A stretch of DNA of 64,000 bases from Aliarcobacter cryaerophilus ATCC 43158 (GTDB lineage Bacteria > Campylobacterota > Campylobacteria > Campylobacterales > Arcobacteraceae): the NCBI RefSeq assembly GCF_003660105.1, contig NZ_CP032823.1, positions 1,550,001 through 1,614,000 on the forward strand, given 5' to 3'. Numbering within the stretch: the first letter of the stretch is position 1; every line of letters begins with the position of its first letter. This document shows, one piece after another, positions 16,247-24,073 of the stretch. The translations under genes and the position numbers were made by a program. The notes beneath the pieces are model-generated. The model did not search any database, was not told where the DNA came from, and saw nothing but the letters and a program-made list of their open reading frames with translations.

Positions 16247-18385
16247 TTAAAAAAACTCTATTGTATTTTTTCCTTGTTTTTTTGCACTATACATTGCTGT
16301 ATCAGCTTGTTTTATTATATCTTGAACACTAACACTTGAATCACTAAACAAAGTTATTCCAATACTTGGAGTTGAAACATTCACATGACCTTGTAGATGA
16401 GTTATACTATTTAATGCCTCTTTTATCTTCTCAGCTAAAAAATTTATATTTCTTCTAGCATCTGCTATATTATTTCCTAAATTATCTAGTAAAACTATAA
16501 ACTCATCTCCACCAATTCTAGAAACTGTATCTTCATCTCTTACACACTCTTTTAATTTTTTAGCAACTGTAATTAAAAGAACATCACCAATATCATGTCC
16601 TAAAGTATCATTTACCTCTTTAAAATTATCTAAATCTATAAAAATCAGACCACCGAAAATATTGTGTCTTACTGTTTTTGTAATTGCTCTTTCTATTCTA
16701 TCTGTTAAAAGAAGTCTATTTGGAAGTCCTGTTAAATTATCATGAGTTGCCTGATACTCTAAAATTTTCTCTTTATCTTTTTGTTCACTAATATCCATAT
16801 AATGAGCAAGATAATTTGTAATATCGTCATTCTCATCTCTTATTACAGATATTGTTGCTCTTAAAGCAATAATTTCTCCATCAGCTTTTCTATTATATAA
16901 ATCACCTGTCCAAGTACCATTTATTTTTAAATCATTCCACAATCTATCTATTAAAACTTTATCTTGATGAGCTGTTTTAAAGATTCTTGGATTTTCTCCC
17001 AATAATTCTTCTTTCGAGTAAGACATAATTTTACAAAATGCTTGGTTTACTTTTATTATTTTATTTTTATCATCAGTGATTAACATAGGTGAAGATGAAT
17101 CAAAAGCATAAGATGAAAGTTTTAATTCATTATCTTGCTTCATTCTTCTCTCTTCATAATCTATTTTTTCTAAACAGTTTGTAATATCAAGAACAAGCTT
17201 ATCAAAAAGTATCTCAGCTTCACTATCAAAAAAGTCTAATTCATTTGAATATAAAATCAATACAGCAACAACTTTATTAAACTTTTTTATTGGAAAAGTT
17301 GCCATTGAGTTTATATTAAACTCATTTGCCTTACTATAAAAAACTGATACATTTTCAGCTTTAAAATCATTTATTACAATATTAGACTCTCTTTTTATTG
17401 TTTTTGATATTATATTTTCTTGTGAAAAATCTATAAATTTATCTGCGTGTTTTATTACAATATCTTTATACTCACTATTTTTAGCAATAATTTGTTTATT
17501 TTCTAAATCATAAATAAAATTAAAAGTGAGATTTTTACTATCTCCTAAAAGTTCACTAATATCAAAATATAAATCATCTTTTTTTAATGTTTTTGATAAA
17601 AACTTATTTGTATGATTTAAAAGTTCATATATATTTTTATGTTTTTGTATTTTTAAAAATGAGTCTTGTTCTTCAAAAATTATTCTTCTTAAAATAAAAA
17701 ATAGTGGAACTAAAGTAAAAATACAAAAGAAAAAGAAAAGATAACTTAAATTTTTTTCAAATTTAACTTTTTCTTCAAACTCTTTTAACTCTGTTGATAA
17801 AGAGTAAAGTGTAAAATTAAAACTATTTGATAGTTTTTCAATACTATTTTTTCCAACAATAATATCTTCTAATTTTAAAAGTTCTTGTTGAAAATTTGTG
17901 CTTTGCATTTTAAATCTCAATAGAAAAAGAGTATCTACCAAAGACTTATGTACAGCATTATAATGTTTTTTTATACTATCTTCATCTGTTTCATCTTTTA
18001 AAACTTTTCTTCTAAACTCTTCGAGGTTAAAAAAAGACAATTTTAAGTGTGATAAATAATCTTTCCATTTAGATTTCCATGGTAAAGCATCAATTAAACT
18101 ATTAAATTTATCTATTTTTTGATTTGTGCTATTTTGTTGTTCAAGTAAAGAATCTAATTTTTGAGAGTCTCTAATAAAATCAAGAGATAAAATCTTCTCT
18201 TTTTCCAAAGATAAAATAAGATTTTGACTCTCTTTTAAATAATCAATTCTAATTTCATTTTGTTTAAAATCATTTAAAATATCTACCTTTTCCATTACTG
18301 TAATAAAGCTAAAATACAAAATTCCAAGGACTGGCATAGTAAAAATTAGAACTATTTTTGAAAATAAACTATTTTTAAACACCAA
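16247..18385 (-). CDS. Membrane sensor diguanylate cyclase (periplasmic sensor-GAF-PAS-GGDEF)
   Basis: A 712-residue inner-membrane sensor. Two membrane segments (about 10-30 and 212-232) flank a helical periplasmic domain whose opening LSLEKEKILSLDFIRD resembles NIT/nitrate-sensing modules, though degenerate. Then come a GAF-like domain (about 265-410), PAS (about 420-540, with PMLITDDKNKIIKVNQAFC) and GGDEF (about 545-712, NLTGLPNR ... SRIGGDEF). The active site is intact, and RDED five residues before GGDEF forms an RxxD inhibitory site. It should therefore make c-di-GMP under product control. It is monocistronic and convergent with the CDF gene. Confidence 0.9.
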   Translation of the reverse strand: MVFKNSLFSKIVLIFTMPVLGILYFSFITVMEKVDILNDFKQNEIRIDYLKESQNLILSLEKEKILSLDFIRDSQKLDSLLEQQNSTNQKIDKFNSLIDALPWKSKWKDYLSHLKLSFFNLEEFRRKVLKDETDEDSIKKHYNAVHKSLVDTLFLLRFKMQSTNFQQELLKLEDIIVGKNSIEKLSNSFNFTLYSLSTELKEFEEKVKFEKNLSYLFFFFCIFTLVPLFFILRRIIFEEQDSFLKIQKHKNIYELLNHTNKFLSKTLKKDDLYFDISELLGDSKNLTFNFIYDLENKQIIAKNSEYKDIVIKHADKFIDFSQENIISKTIKRESNIVINDFKAENVSVFYSKANEFNINSMATFPIKKFNKVVAVLILYSNELDFFDSEAEILFDKLVLDITNCLEKIDYEERRMKQDNELKLSSYAFDSSSPMLITDDKNKIIKVNQAFCKIMSYSKEELLGENPRIFKTAHQDKVLIDRLWNDLKINGTWTGDLYNRKADGEIIALRATISVIRDENDDITNYLAHYMDISEQKDKEKILEYQATHDNLTGLPNRLLLTDRIERAITKTVRHNIFGGLIFIDLDNFKEVNDTLGHDIGDVLLITVAKKLKECVRDEDTVSRIGGDEFIVLLDNLGNNIADARRNINFLAEKIKEALNSITHLQGHVNVSTPSIGITLFSDSSVSVQDIIKQADTAMYSAKKQGKNTIEFF

Positions 18386-18434
18386 CCTCTCCTTTTAAAT
18401 GTATTATATTTTTAGATATTATCATATTTTTTTA

Positions 18435-19802
18435 TTATTTTTCATAAGCTCTATACAATTTACCCTTTATTTTTGTATTTTGTAACTTTTCTAAAACAAA
18501 AGGTAGTTTTTCTTTTTTTATAGCTACATATGAGCAAAAATCAAATAAATCAATTGTTCCAATATCTTCTTTATTTAAACCAATTCCAGCTGTTAGAGCT
18601 CCTAAAATATCACCTTTTCTCAATTTTTGTTTTTTCCCACCATTTATAAAAATTGATCTAAAAATAGAATCTATCTCAAAACTATTATCAAAAACAATAT
18701 CTTTTTCATCTTCAAATACAATATCAGGAAAATGCTCTTTTATCTCTAATGCACTTTTGGCTTCATTTGGTAAAACAAAAGTAGTAGCAACTCCACCTTT
18801 TCCAGCTCTTGCTGTTCTTCCAATACGATGAGTGTGTATTTTGTAGTTCAAAGCTAAATCATAGTTAATTACCAAATCTATATCATTTATATCAATTCCT
18901 CTGCTTGCAACATCACTTGCTATTAAAATTGGATAACTTTTATTTGAAAATATAGTAAGAGTTTCATCTCTTTCTTTTTGGTCTAAATCACTATGAAGCG
19001 TAATTGCATCGATATTTCTTTCAAAAAGTGAATCTGCTAACTCTTCACAAGTTACTCTTTGATTACAAAAAATTATTGTACTGTTTGCTTGATATTTTTT
19101 TATCAATTTTTCTATTAAATTATCTTTTGAATCTCTTGAATTTACTTCATAAAAAGCTTGTTTTATAATATTTTGCTCTTCATTTTCTATTTCAATATTT
19201 ACTGGATTGTTTAAAAACTCTAATGCTAAATTTTTAATCTCATTTGGAAATGTTGCAGAAAAAAGAAGAGTTTGTCTTTGTTTTGGCAAAAATGAACATA
19301 CAGTTGAAATATCATCAAAAAATCCCATATCTAGCATTTTATCAGCTTCATCTAAAACAAAAGTATTTACATTTTCTAATTTTAAATTTCCTTCATTTAT
19401 ATGTTTTAATACTCTTCCAGCAGTTCCTACAATAATATGAGCTTCGTGTTCTAGTGAAACAACTTGTGGTCTATAAGGAACTCCTCCACACAATGTTAAT
19501 ACTTTTATATTTTGTGTAGATCTTAAAACTTCTCTTAAAGTTATTGCAATTTGAGTTGCTAACTCTCTTGTTGGAGCTAAAATCAAAGATTGAACTCTAT
19601 ATTTTTTCTTATCTAGATTATTTATAATTGGTAAACAAAAAGATAGAGTTTTTCCACTTCCTGTTTTTGCACGAGCTATAATATCTTTTTTTTCTAAACT
19701 ATATTTTAAACTATTTTCTTGAATCGCAGTTAGTGTTTTATAACCCAAACTTTCAAGATTTTCTATTAAATTTTGTTCTAAATTTAAATCTCTAAATACC
19801 AT
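18435..19802 (-). CDS. dbpA: ATP-dependent RNA helicase DbpA
   Basis: From the ATG at 19802 the protein has 455 residues; a GTG at 19811 is three codons upstream. DEAD-box motifs are complete: Q region LTAIQENSLKYSLEKKD, AKTGSGKT, PTRELA, GTAGRVL, LDEADKML, FSAT, ASDVASRGIDI and HRIGRTARAG. The last roughly 70 residues (GDILGALTAGIGLNKEDIGTIDLF ...) match the DbpA C-terminal RNA-binding domain that recognises 23S rRNA hairpin 92, so a role in large-subunit assembly is likely. The start lies inside the end of the DedA gene (11-base overlap), implying co-transcription. Confidence 0.9.
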   Translation of the reverse strand: MVFRDLNLEQNLIENLESLGYKTLTAIQENSLKYSLEKKDIIARAKTGSGKTLSFCLPIINNLDKKKYRVQSLILAPTRELATQIAITLREVLRSTQNIKVLTLCGGVPYRPQVVSLEHEAHIIVGTAGRVLKHINEGNLKLENVNTFVLDEADKMLDMGFFDDISTVCSFLPKQRQTLLFSATFPNEIKNLALEFLNNPVNIEIENEEQNIIKQAFYEVNSRDSKDNLIEKLIKKYQANSTIIFCNQRVTCEELADSLFERNIDAITLHSDLDQKERDETLTIFSNKSYPILIASDVASRGIDINDIDLVINYDLALNYKIHTHRIGRTARAGKGGVATTFVLPNEAKSALEIKEHFPDIVFEDEKDIVFDNSFEIDSIFRSIFINGGKKQKLRKGDILGALTAGIGLNKEDIGTIDLFDFCSYVAIKKEKLPFVLEKLQNTKIKGKLYRAYEK

Positions 19803-20352
19803 TTTTATCACTCTTTCTTTTCTTTTTTGGTCTAAAACTAATAATCAAAATTGTAAGCACAATAATAACTGTAACAAAACCAATATATTTAAAATTATCT
19901 GCATACTCAAGCAAAAATGAACCTGCAATATAACTAGCATATCCTATAACACAAGCCCATAAAATAGATGCAATTGAGTTAATAATCGTAAATTTAAATG
20001 AACTATAATCAGATAAACCCATAACAAGTGGAACTAAAGTTTTAATTCCATAAATATATTTTTGAATAATTATTACAAAAAAGCCATATTTTCTAAATAA
20101 AAGTTGTACAAGTGCCACTTTTCTTTTATGATTATTCATCATATTTTGTGCATAATTTTTATTGTTTTTTGCCATAAAAAACAGAAACTGGCTACCAACA
20201 ATATTTGCAACTGCAGCAACAATAATTGTAATATAAATATTTAAAGTACCATCAAATGAGAAAGCCCCAGCAATTGCAAGAGCTAAAAAACCACCACCAA
20301 ATGAATATAAAAAAAGAGCTATATAGCCCCAATCTTGAATAAACTGTTCCAT
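19792..20352 (-). CDS. DedA-family inner-membrane protein
   Basis: A 186-residue polytopic protein of the DedA/SNARE-associated superfamily, with about five hydrophobic segments, a re-entrant GGGFLALAIAGAFSFDG region and a positively charged C-terminus (RPKKKRKSDKNG). The segment KYIYGIKTLVPLVMGLSDY corresponds to the conserved DedA family motif region. Family members are linked to undecaprenyl-phosphate or phospholipid flipping and proton-motive-force upkeep; the substrate here is unknown. It leads a two-gene operon with dbpA. Confidence 0.82.
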   Translation of the reverse strand: MEQFIQDWGYIALFLYSFGGGFLALAIAGAFSFDGTLNIYITIIVAAVANIVGSQFLFFMAKNNKNYAQNMMNNHKRKVALVQLLFRKYGFFVIIIQKYIYGIKTLVPLVMGLSDYSSFKFTIINSIASILWACVIGYASYIAGSFLLEYADNFKYIGFVTVIIVLTILIISFRPKKKRKSDKNGI

Positions 20353-20401
20353 AACTTTCCTATACTTTATTAAAGTTATTATTTTATCTAAATCTTGTTT
20401 G

Positions 20402-20407
20402 ATTATA
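20402..20407 (-). promoter_or_regulatory. -10 element (TATAAT) for the DedA-dbpA operon
   Basis: A perfect minus-strand TATAAT lies about 50 bases upstream of the DedA-gene ATG, in the divergent 114-base gap shared with the DUF4197 gene. No -35 consensus is seen. Confidence 0.4.
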
Positions 20408-20436
20408 GCTATTATCTAAATTTAGTATAAGTTTCA

Positions 20437-20442
20437 TATAAT
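20437..20442 (+). promoter_or_regulatory. -10 element (TATAAT) for the DUF4197 gene
   Basis: A plus-strand TATAAT lies 24 bases before the ATG at 20467, followed by TTTAGGAGA as a strong ribosome site. It pairs back-to-back with the DedA promoter in the same gap. Confidence 0.45.
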
Positions 20443-20466
20443 AAAAAAATTTATTTAGGAGATTTT

Positions 20467-21252
20467 ATGAAAAAAACAGTTTTGCTATCATCAATCTTAT
20501 TGACATCTATTTTTGCTTTTGATTTAAAAAATATTGCTACAGAAGTTGGAAAAAATATACCTTCAACTACTAATCAATCTCAAAGTAAATCAAATCTAGA
20601 CAATAGTACGATTTCTAGTGGTTTAAAAGAGGCTTTAAAAAGTGGTGTAACATTTGCTACAACACAACTAGGAAAAAAAGATGGTTATTTAAACAACAAA
20701 AATGTAAGAATTCCTCTTCCTGATAATCTAGCAAATGCAGAAACACTTATAAGAAAAGCTGGTGGAGATAAAATGGCTGATGATTTAATTAAATCTATGA
20801 ATAGTGCAGCTTCACAGGCCGCTCCAAAAACTGCTGATATTTTTATGGATGCTATTTCAAAAATGAGTTTAAGTGATTCTCAAAAGATTTTAAATGGTGG
20901 AGAAAATGGAGCAACAGATTATTTCAAAAAAAATACAACAGACTCTTTGAAAAAAATGATTAAACCAATTATTCAATCTAGCATGAAAGATAACAATGTT
21001 GGACAATATTACGATATGGCAAATAATTTTTATCAATCAAGCGCAAAACCTCTTTTAAATAATAGTGCAGTTTCAGGTTTAGCAAAAAATTTAGGAGTAA
21101 ATACAGATAGCTCTAGTGAGAGTTTAGATGATTTTGTTACACAAAAAGCCATAGATGGTCTTTTTACTATGATAGGTGAAAAAGAAGCTGGTATTAGAGC
21201 AAATCCTATTGAACAAACTAGTTCAATTTTAAAACAAGTATTTGGAAAATAA
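20467..21252 (+). CDS. Exported DUF4197-family protein
   Basis: A 261-residue exported protein with a signal peptide (MKKTVLLSSILLTSIFAF). The mature part matches my recollection of DUF4197: ISSGLKEALKSGVTFATTQLGKKDGYLNN, then RIPLPDNLANAETLIRKAGGDKMADDL, SMNSAASQAAPKTADIF and a C-terminal QKAIDGLFTMIGEKEAGIRANP. The family is widespread in Gram-negative bacteria and has no known function. It is helix-rich with no Cys residues, so a soluble periplasmic protein is likely. Monocistronic, own promoter. Confidence 0.88.
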   Translation: MKKTVLLSSILLTSIFAFDLKNIATEVGKNIPSTTNQSQSKSNLDNSTISSGLKEALKSGVTFATTQLGKKDGYLNNKNVRIPLPDNLANAETLIRKAGGDKMADDLIKSMNSAASQAAPKTADIFMDAISKMSLSDSQKILNGGENGATDYFKKNTTDSLKKMIKPIIQSSMKDNNVGQYYDMANNFYQSSAKPLLNNSAVSGLAKNLGVNTDSSSESLDDFVTQKAIDGLFTMIGEKEAGIRANPIEQTSSILKQVFGK

Positions 21253-21286
21253 AATATTTTTAAACTAGTAAAAGTTTAGTCTCAAC

Positions 21287-21868
21287 TTAACTTGAAGCTA
21301 GTTTAAAATAGCTATTTAAAGCATTATTTTTCACTAAACTAATATTTAGGTCAAAGTCATTATTTTGATTTTTTTCAAAATTACAATTATATGATTTTTC
21401 AAAATTTCTTAAAAGATTTTCATATAACTCACCTTTTGAATCAACTATAAAAATCTCTTTATTCATTTCATAGATATAGATTAAATATAGATTAAACTCA
21501 TTATTTACTCTATAAATATTAAACTCATAATGAGTATGTTGTTTTTTCTCTAAATTCTCAAAACTATTCACTTTTAATTCATCTTTTAGAAGATTTAAAA
21601 AATATGAAAATGCTTGTGAATTCCACATCACATCATTTAAAGTATGAATATATTCTAAAAAAATATTGTTTGCTTTTAGCGTGTAGGCTTCGTAAACATA
21701 GGGGTCATGCCTTACTTTTATATCAATATTATAAAGTGTATGTTTATAAAAACTATCAGTTGAAATTTTAAATTTTAAATCATTTTCTTCAAGACTAAAA
21801 TATGGAATTGATAGATTTGTAACTTTCTTAAAAACAAATTTGAAAACATCAAATATAGTACGAAACAT
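21287..21868 (-). CDS. Hypothetical protein, 193 residues
   Basis: I do not recognise a family. The protein has no clear signal peptide; the N-terminus MFRTIFDVFKFVFKKVTNLSI is amphipathic and rich in Phe and Lys, possibly membrane-associated. The rest is rich in Asn, Tyr, Phe and Lys with alternating strands. The ATG has a plausible ribosome site (CAGGAGC just upstream on the minus strand). It stands alone between the convergent DUF4197 gene and htpG, with codon use like its neighbours, so it is probably real. Confidence 0.6.
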   Translation of the reverse strand: MFRTIFDVFKFVFKKVTNLSIPYFSLEENDLKFKISTDSFYKHTLYNIDIKVRHDPYVYEAYTLKANNIFLEYIHTLNDVMWNSQAFSYFLNLLKDELKVNSFENLEKKQHTHYEFNIYRVNNEFNLYLIYIYEMNKEIFIVDSKGELYENLLRNFEKSYNCNFEKNQNNDFDLNISLVKNNALNSYFKLASS

Positions 21869-21979
21869 ATTTTTAGCTCCTGATTATTTTTTCTAACTTT
21901 AGCTAAAAACAGAGTATTGTGCAAGTATTGTTTTTTTAATATTTTTATAAAAAATCCAGAAAAACTCTGGATTTTCTAT

Positions 21980-23887
21980 TTACATAGCAAGAGATGTTAT
22001 TTTTGTAAGTCTTTTTGCAAATGCAACTTTATCACTTACATCTACACCTTCGCTAATTTTTGCAAGGTCAAGTAAAATCCAAGATACATCTTCTATTAAT
22101 TCATCATTTGTTGAAGCTTGAAGTTTTTTTACTATTTCATGATTTGGATTAATCTCTAAAATAGGTTTGATTTCTGGAGCTTCTTGTCCCATTGCTCTAA
22201 ACATATGAACCATAGCAGCCATTTGTGCATCTTGAGCATCTTTTGTAATACAAGAAGCAAAACTATCAAGTCTAGAAGTAATTTTTACATCTTTTACTTC
22301 ATTTGCTAACTTCTCTTTTATTTTTGAAACTATATCTTTGAACTCTTCTTCAATCTTTTGTTTCTCTTCTTCATTTACCTCAACTTTTGGAGCTTGTGCT
22401 GTTGTAATATCTGTAAATTGCCACTCTTTAAATGCACCAATTGTTGGAGTTATAATATCATCTATCTCTTTATCATCTAAGATTAAAACTTCAATATTAT
22501 TTTTCTTATAGCTTTCAAGTAGTGGAGAGTTTCTTAAAACTTTTTCATTGTCTCCAACAATATAGTATATAGCTTTTTGATCAATACTTGCTCTTTGTTT
22601 ATAATCTTCCAAAGAAGTTAATTTTTTCTCATCAGCAGTAGATTTGTATCTTAAAAGTTCTAAAATTGACTCTTTATTTGTGTGATCTTGATAAACACCC
22701 TCTTTTAAAGCACGATTATATTGCTCAATAAATTTAGAATATTTCTCTTCATCTTTTGATAATTTTTTAATCTCACTTAAAATCTTTTTAACACTACTTT
22801 GTTTTATATTTGCTAAAATTCTATTCTCTTGTAAAATCTCTCTGCTTACATTTAATGGTAAATCTTCACTATCAATAATTCCTCTTACAAATCTTAAATA
22901 TGTAGGTAAAAGTTCTCTATCATCATCAGTTATAAATACTCTTTTTACATATAGCTTAATCCCACTTTGGTAATCTGCTCTATACATATCCATTGGAGCA
23001 ATTTGAGGAATATAAAATAGTGTTGTATATTCGTTTACACCTTCTGTTTTTGTATGAATTGTAAGCATTGGATCTGAACTATCTTGAGAAATTGATTTAT
23101 AAAAACTATTATAATCTTCTTCTTTTAATTTAGCTTTTGGTTGAGTCCAAAGTGCTGTTGCCTCATTTATTTGCTCATGTTTTCTTTCAGTTTTTTTAGG
23201 TGCTTCTTTTCCTGCTTTTTTATCATCTTCACTTAAAGTTTGCGTAACTTCTTCATCATAGTTTAAGAAAATTGGATAAGCAATATGATTTGAATATTTT
23301 TCAACTATATTTTTAATTCTATATTTACTTGCAAACTCACTTACCTCATCATCTTTTAGTTTAATATAAATAACAGTTCCAGCACTCTCTTTTGTGCAAG
23401 GAGCTAAATCAAACTCTCCAGTTCCAGTTGAACTCCATTTATAAGCAGTCTCTTCACCAGCTTTTTTTGAAATTACATCTACTTGATCTGCAACCATAAA
23501 TACAGAATAAAATCCAACCCCAAATTGACCAATAAGATTTGAATCTTTTTTTGCATCACCAGTTAATGCTTCAACAAAAGATTTTGTACCTGATTTTGCA
23601 ATAGTACCAATAGAGCTTATCATATCTTGCTCATTCATACCAATACCATTATCAACAATAGTTAAAGATTTATCTTTCTCATCAAAAGATATATTAATCT
23701 CACCTTTCCAAGAAGCAAAACTCTCTTTTAACTTTTCATCTGTTAATCTTAGATAGTTTAGCTTATCAATAGCATCGCTTGAATTTGATACAAGCTCTCT
23801 TATAAAAATCTCTTTATTTGAGTATAAAGAGTGTGTCATTAAATGAAGTAGTTGCCCTACTTCTGTTTGAAATTGATGTTTTGCCAT
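21980..23887 (-). CDS. htpG: Chaperone HtpG (bacterial Hsp90)
   Basis: The ATG at 23887 follows AAAGGAGA and begins MAKHQFQTEVGQLLHLM, the normal HtpG N-terminus, giving 635 residues; an upstream in-frame ATG at 23935 would add 16 atypical residues. ATP-binding GHKL motifs are present: NSSDAIDKL, DNGIGM, GTIAKSG and GQFGVGFYS. The middle and C-terminal dimerisation domains are full length. It is a cytosolic ATP-dependent stress chaperone. A CIRCE operator lies about 100 bases upstream, shared with the divergent ciaB-like gene. Confidence 0.97.
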   Translation of the reverse strand: MAKHQFQTEVGQLLHLMTHSLYSNKEIFIRELVSNSSDAIDKLNYLRLTDEKLKESFASWKGEINISFDEKDKSLTIVDNGIGMNEQDMISSIGTIAKSGTKSFVEALTGDAKKDSNLIGQFGVGFYSVFMVADQVDVISKKAGEETAYKWSSTGTGEFDLAPCTKESAGTVIYIKLKDDEVSEFASKYRIKNIVEKYSNHIAYPIFLNYDEEVTQTLSEDDKKAGKEAPKKTERKHEQINEATALWTQPKAKLKEEDYNSFYKSISQDSSDPMLTIHTKTEGVNEYTTLFYIPQIAPMDMYRADYQSGIKLYVKRVFITDDDRELLPTYLRFVRGIIDSEDLPLNVSREILQENRILANIKQSSVKKILSEIKKLSKDEEKYSKFIEQYNRALKEGVYQDHTNKESILELLRYKSTADEKKLTSLEDYKQRASIDQKAIYYIVGDNEKVLRNSPLLESYKKNNIEVLILDDKEIDDIITPTIGAFKEWQFTDITTAQAPKVEVNEEEKQKIEEEFKDIVSKIKEKLANEVKDVKITSRLDSFASCITKDAQDAQMAAMVHMFRAMGQEAPEIKPILEINPNHEIVKKLQASTNDELIEDVSWILLDLAKISEGVDVSDKVAFAKRLTKITSLAM

Positions 23888-23986
23888 AAAAAAATCTCCT
23901 TTTTTTATATTTATTATAAATTTTTTACTTTTCAAAAAGGAATTTTATCAAACCTTTATTAAACTTGGCTAAAGTTTTTTATTTTT

Positions 23987-24013
23987 TTAGCACTAATATA
24001 TATTGAGTGCTAA
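23987..24013. promoter_or_regulatory. CIRCE operator (HrcA-binding site)
   Basis: TTAGCACTA-N9-GAGTGCTAA matches the CIRCE consensus TTAGCACTC-N9-GAGTGCTAA in 17 of 18 arm positions with the exact nine-base spacer. HrcA represses heat-shock operons through this element. It lies in the divergent gap, 99 bases from the htpG ATG and 60 bases from the ciaB-like ATG. The spacer ATATATATT could itself hold a -10. Which gene it controls, or both, cannot be decided from sequence. hrcA is not in the window. Confidence 0.9.
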
Positions 24014-24039
24014 ATAATGAAATAAAATTATCTTTATGT

Positions 24040-24045
24040 TAGAAT
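24040..24045 (+). promoter_or_regulatory. -10 element (TAGAAT) for the ciaB-like gene
   Basis: TAGAAT lies 28 bases before the ATG at 24074 and 26 bases past the CIRCE element, so HrcA bound to CIRCE would cover the -35 region of this promoter. The ribosome site is AAGGA at about 24061. Confidence 0.45.
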
Positions 24046-24073
24046 ACAAACTTTTAAAAATAAGGAATAATTT

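Noticed and set aside
21262-21304. AAACTAG/CTAGTTT hairpin as terminator of the DUF4197 gene
   Set aside because: Only a seven-base stem with a loop of about 29 bases; too weak to call.
23887-23935. Longer HtpG start
   Set aside because: The 16 added residues are not HtpG-like, and AAAGGAGA precedes the internal ATG at 23887.
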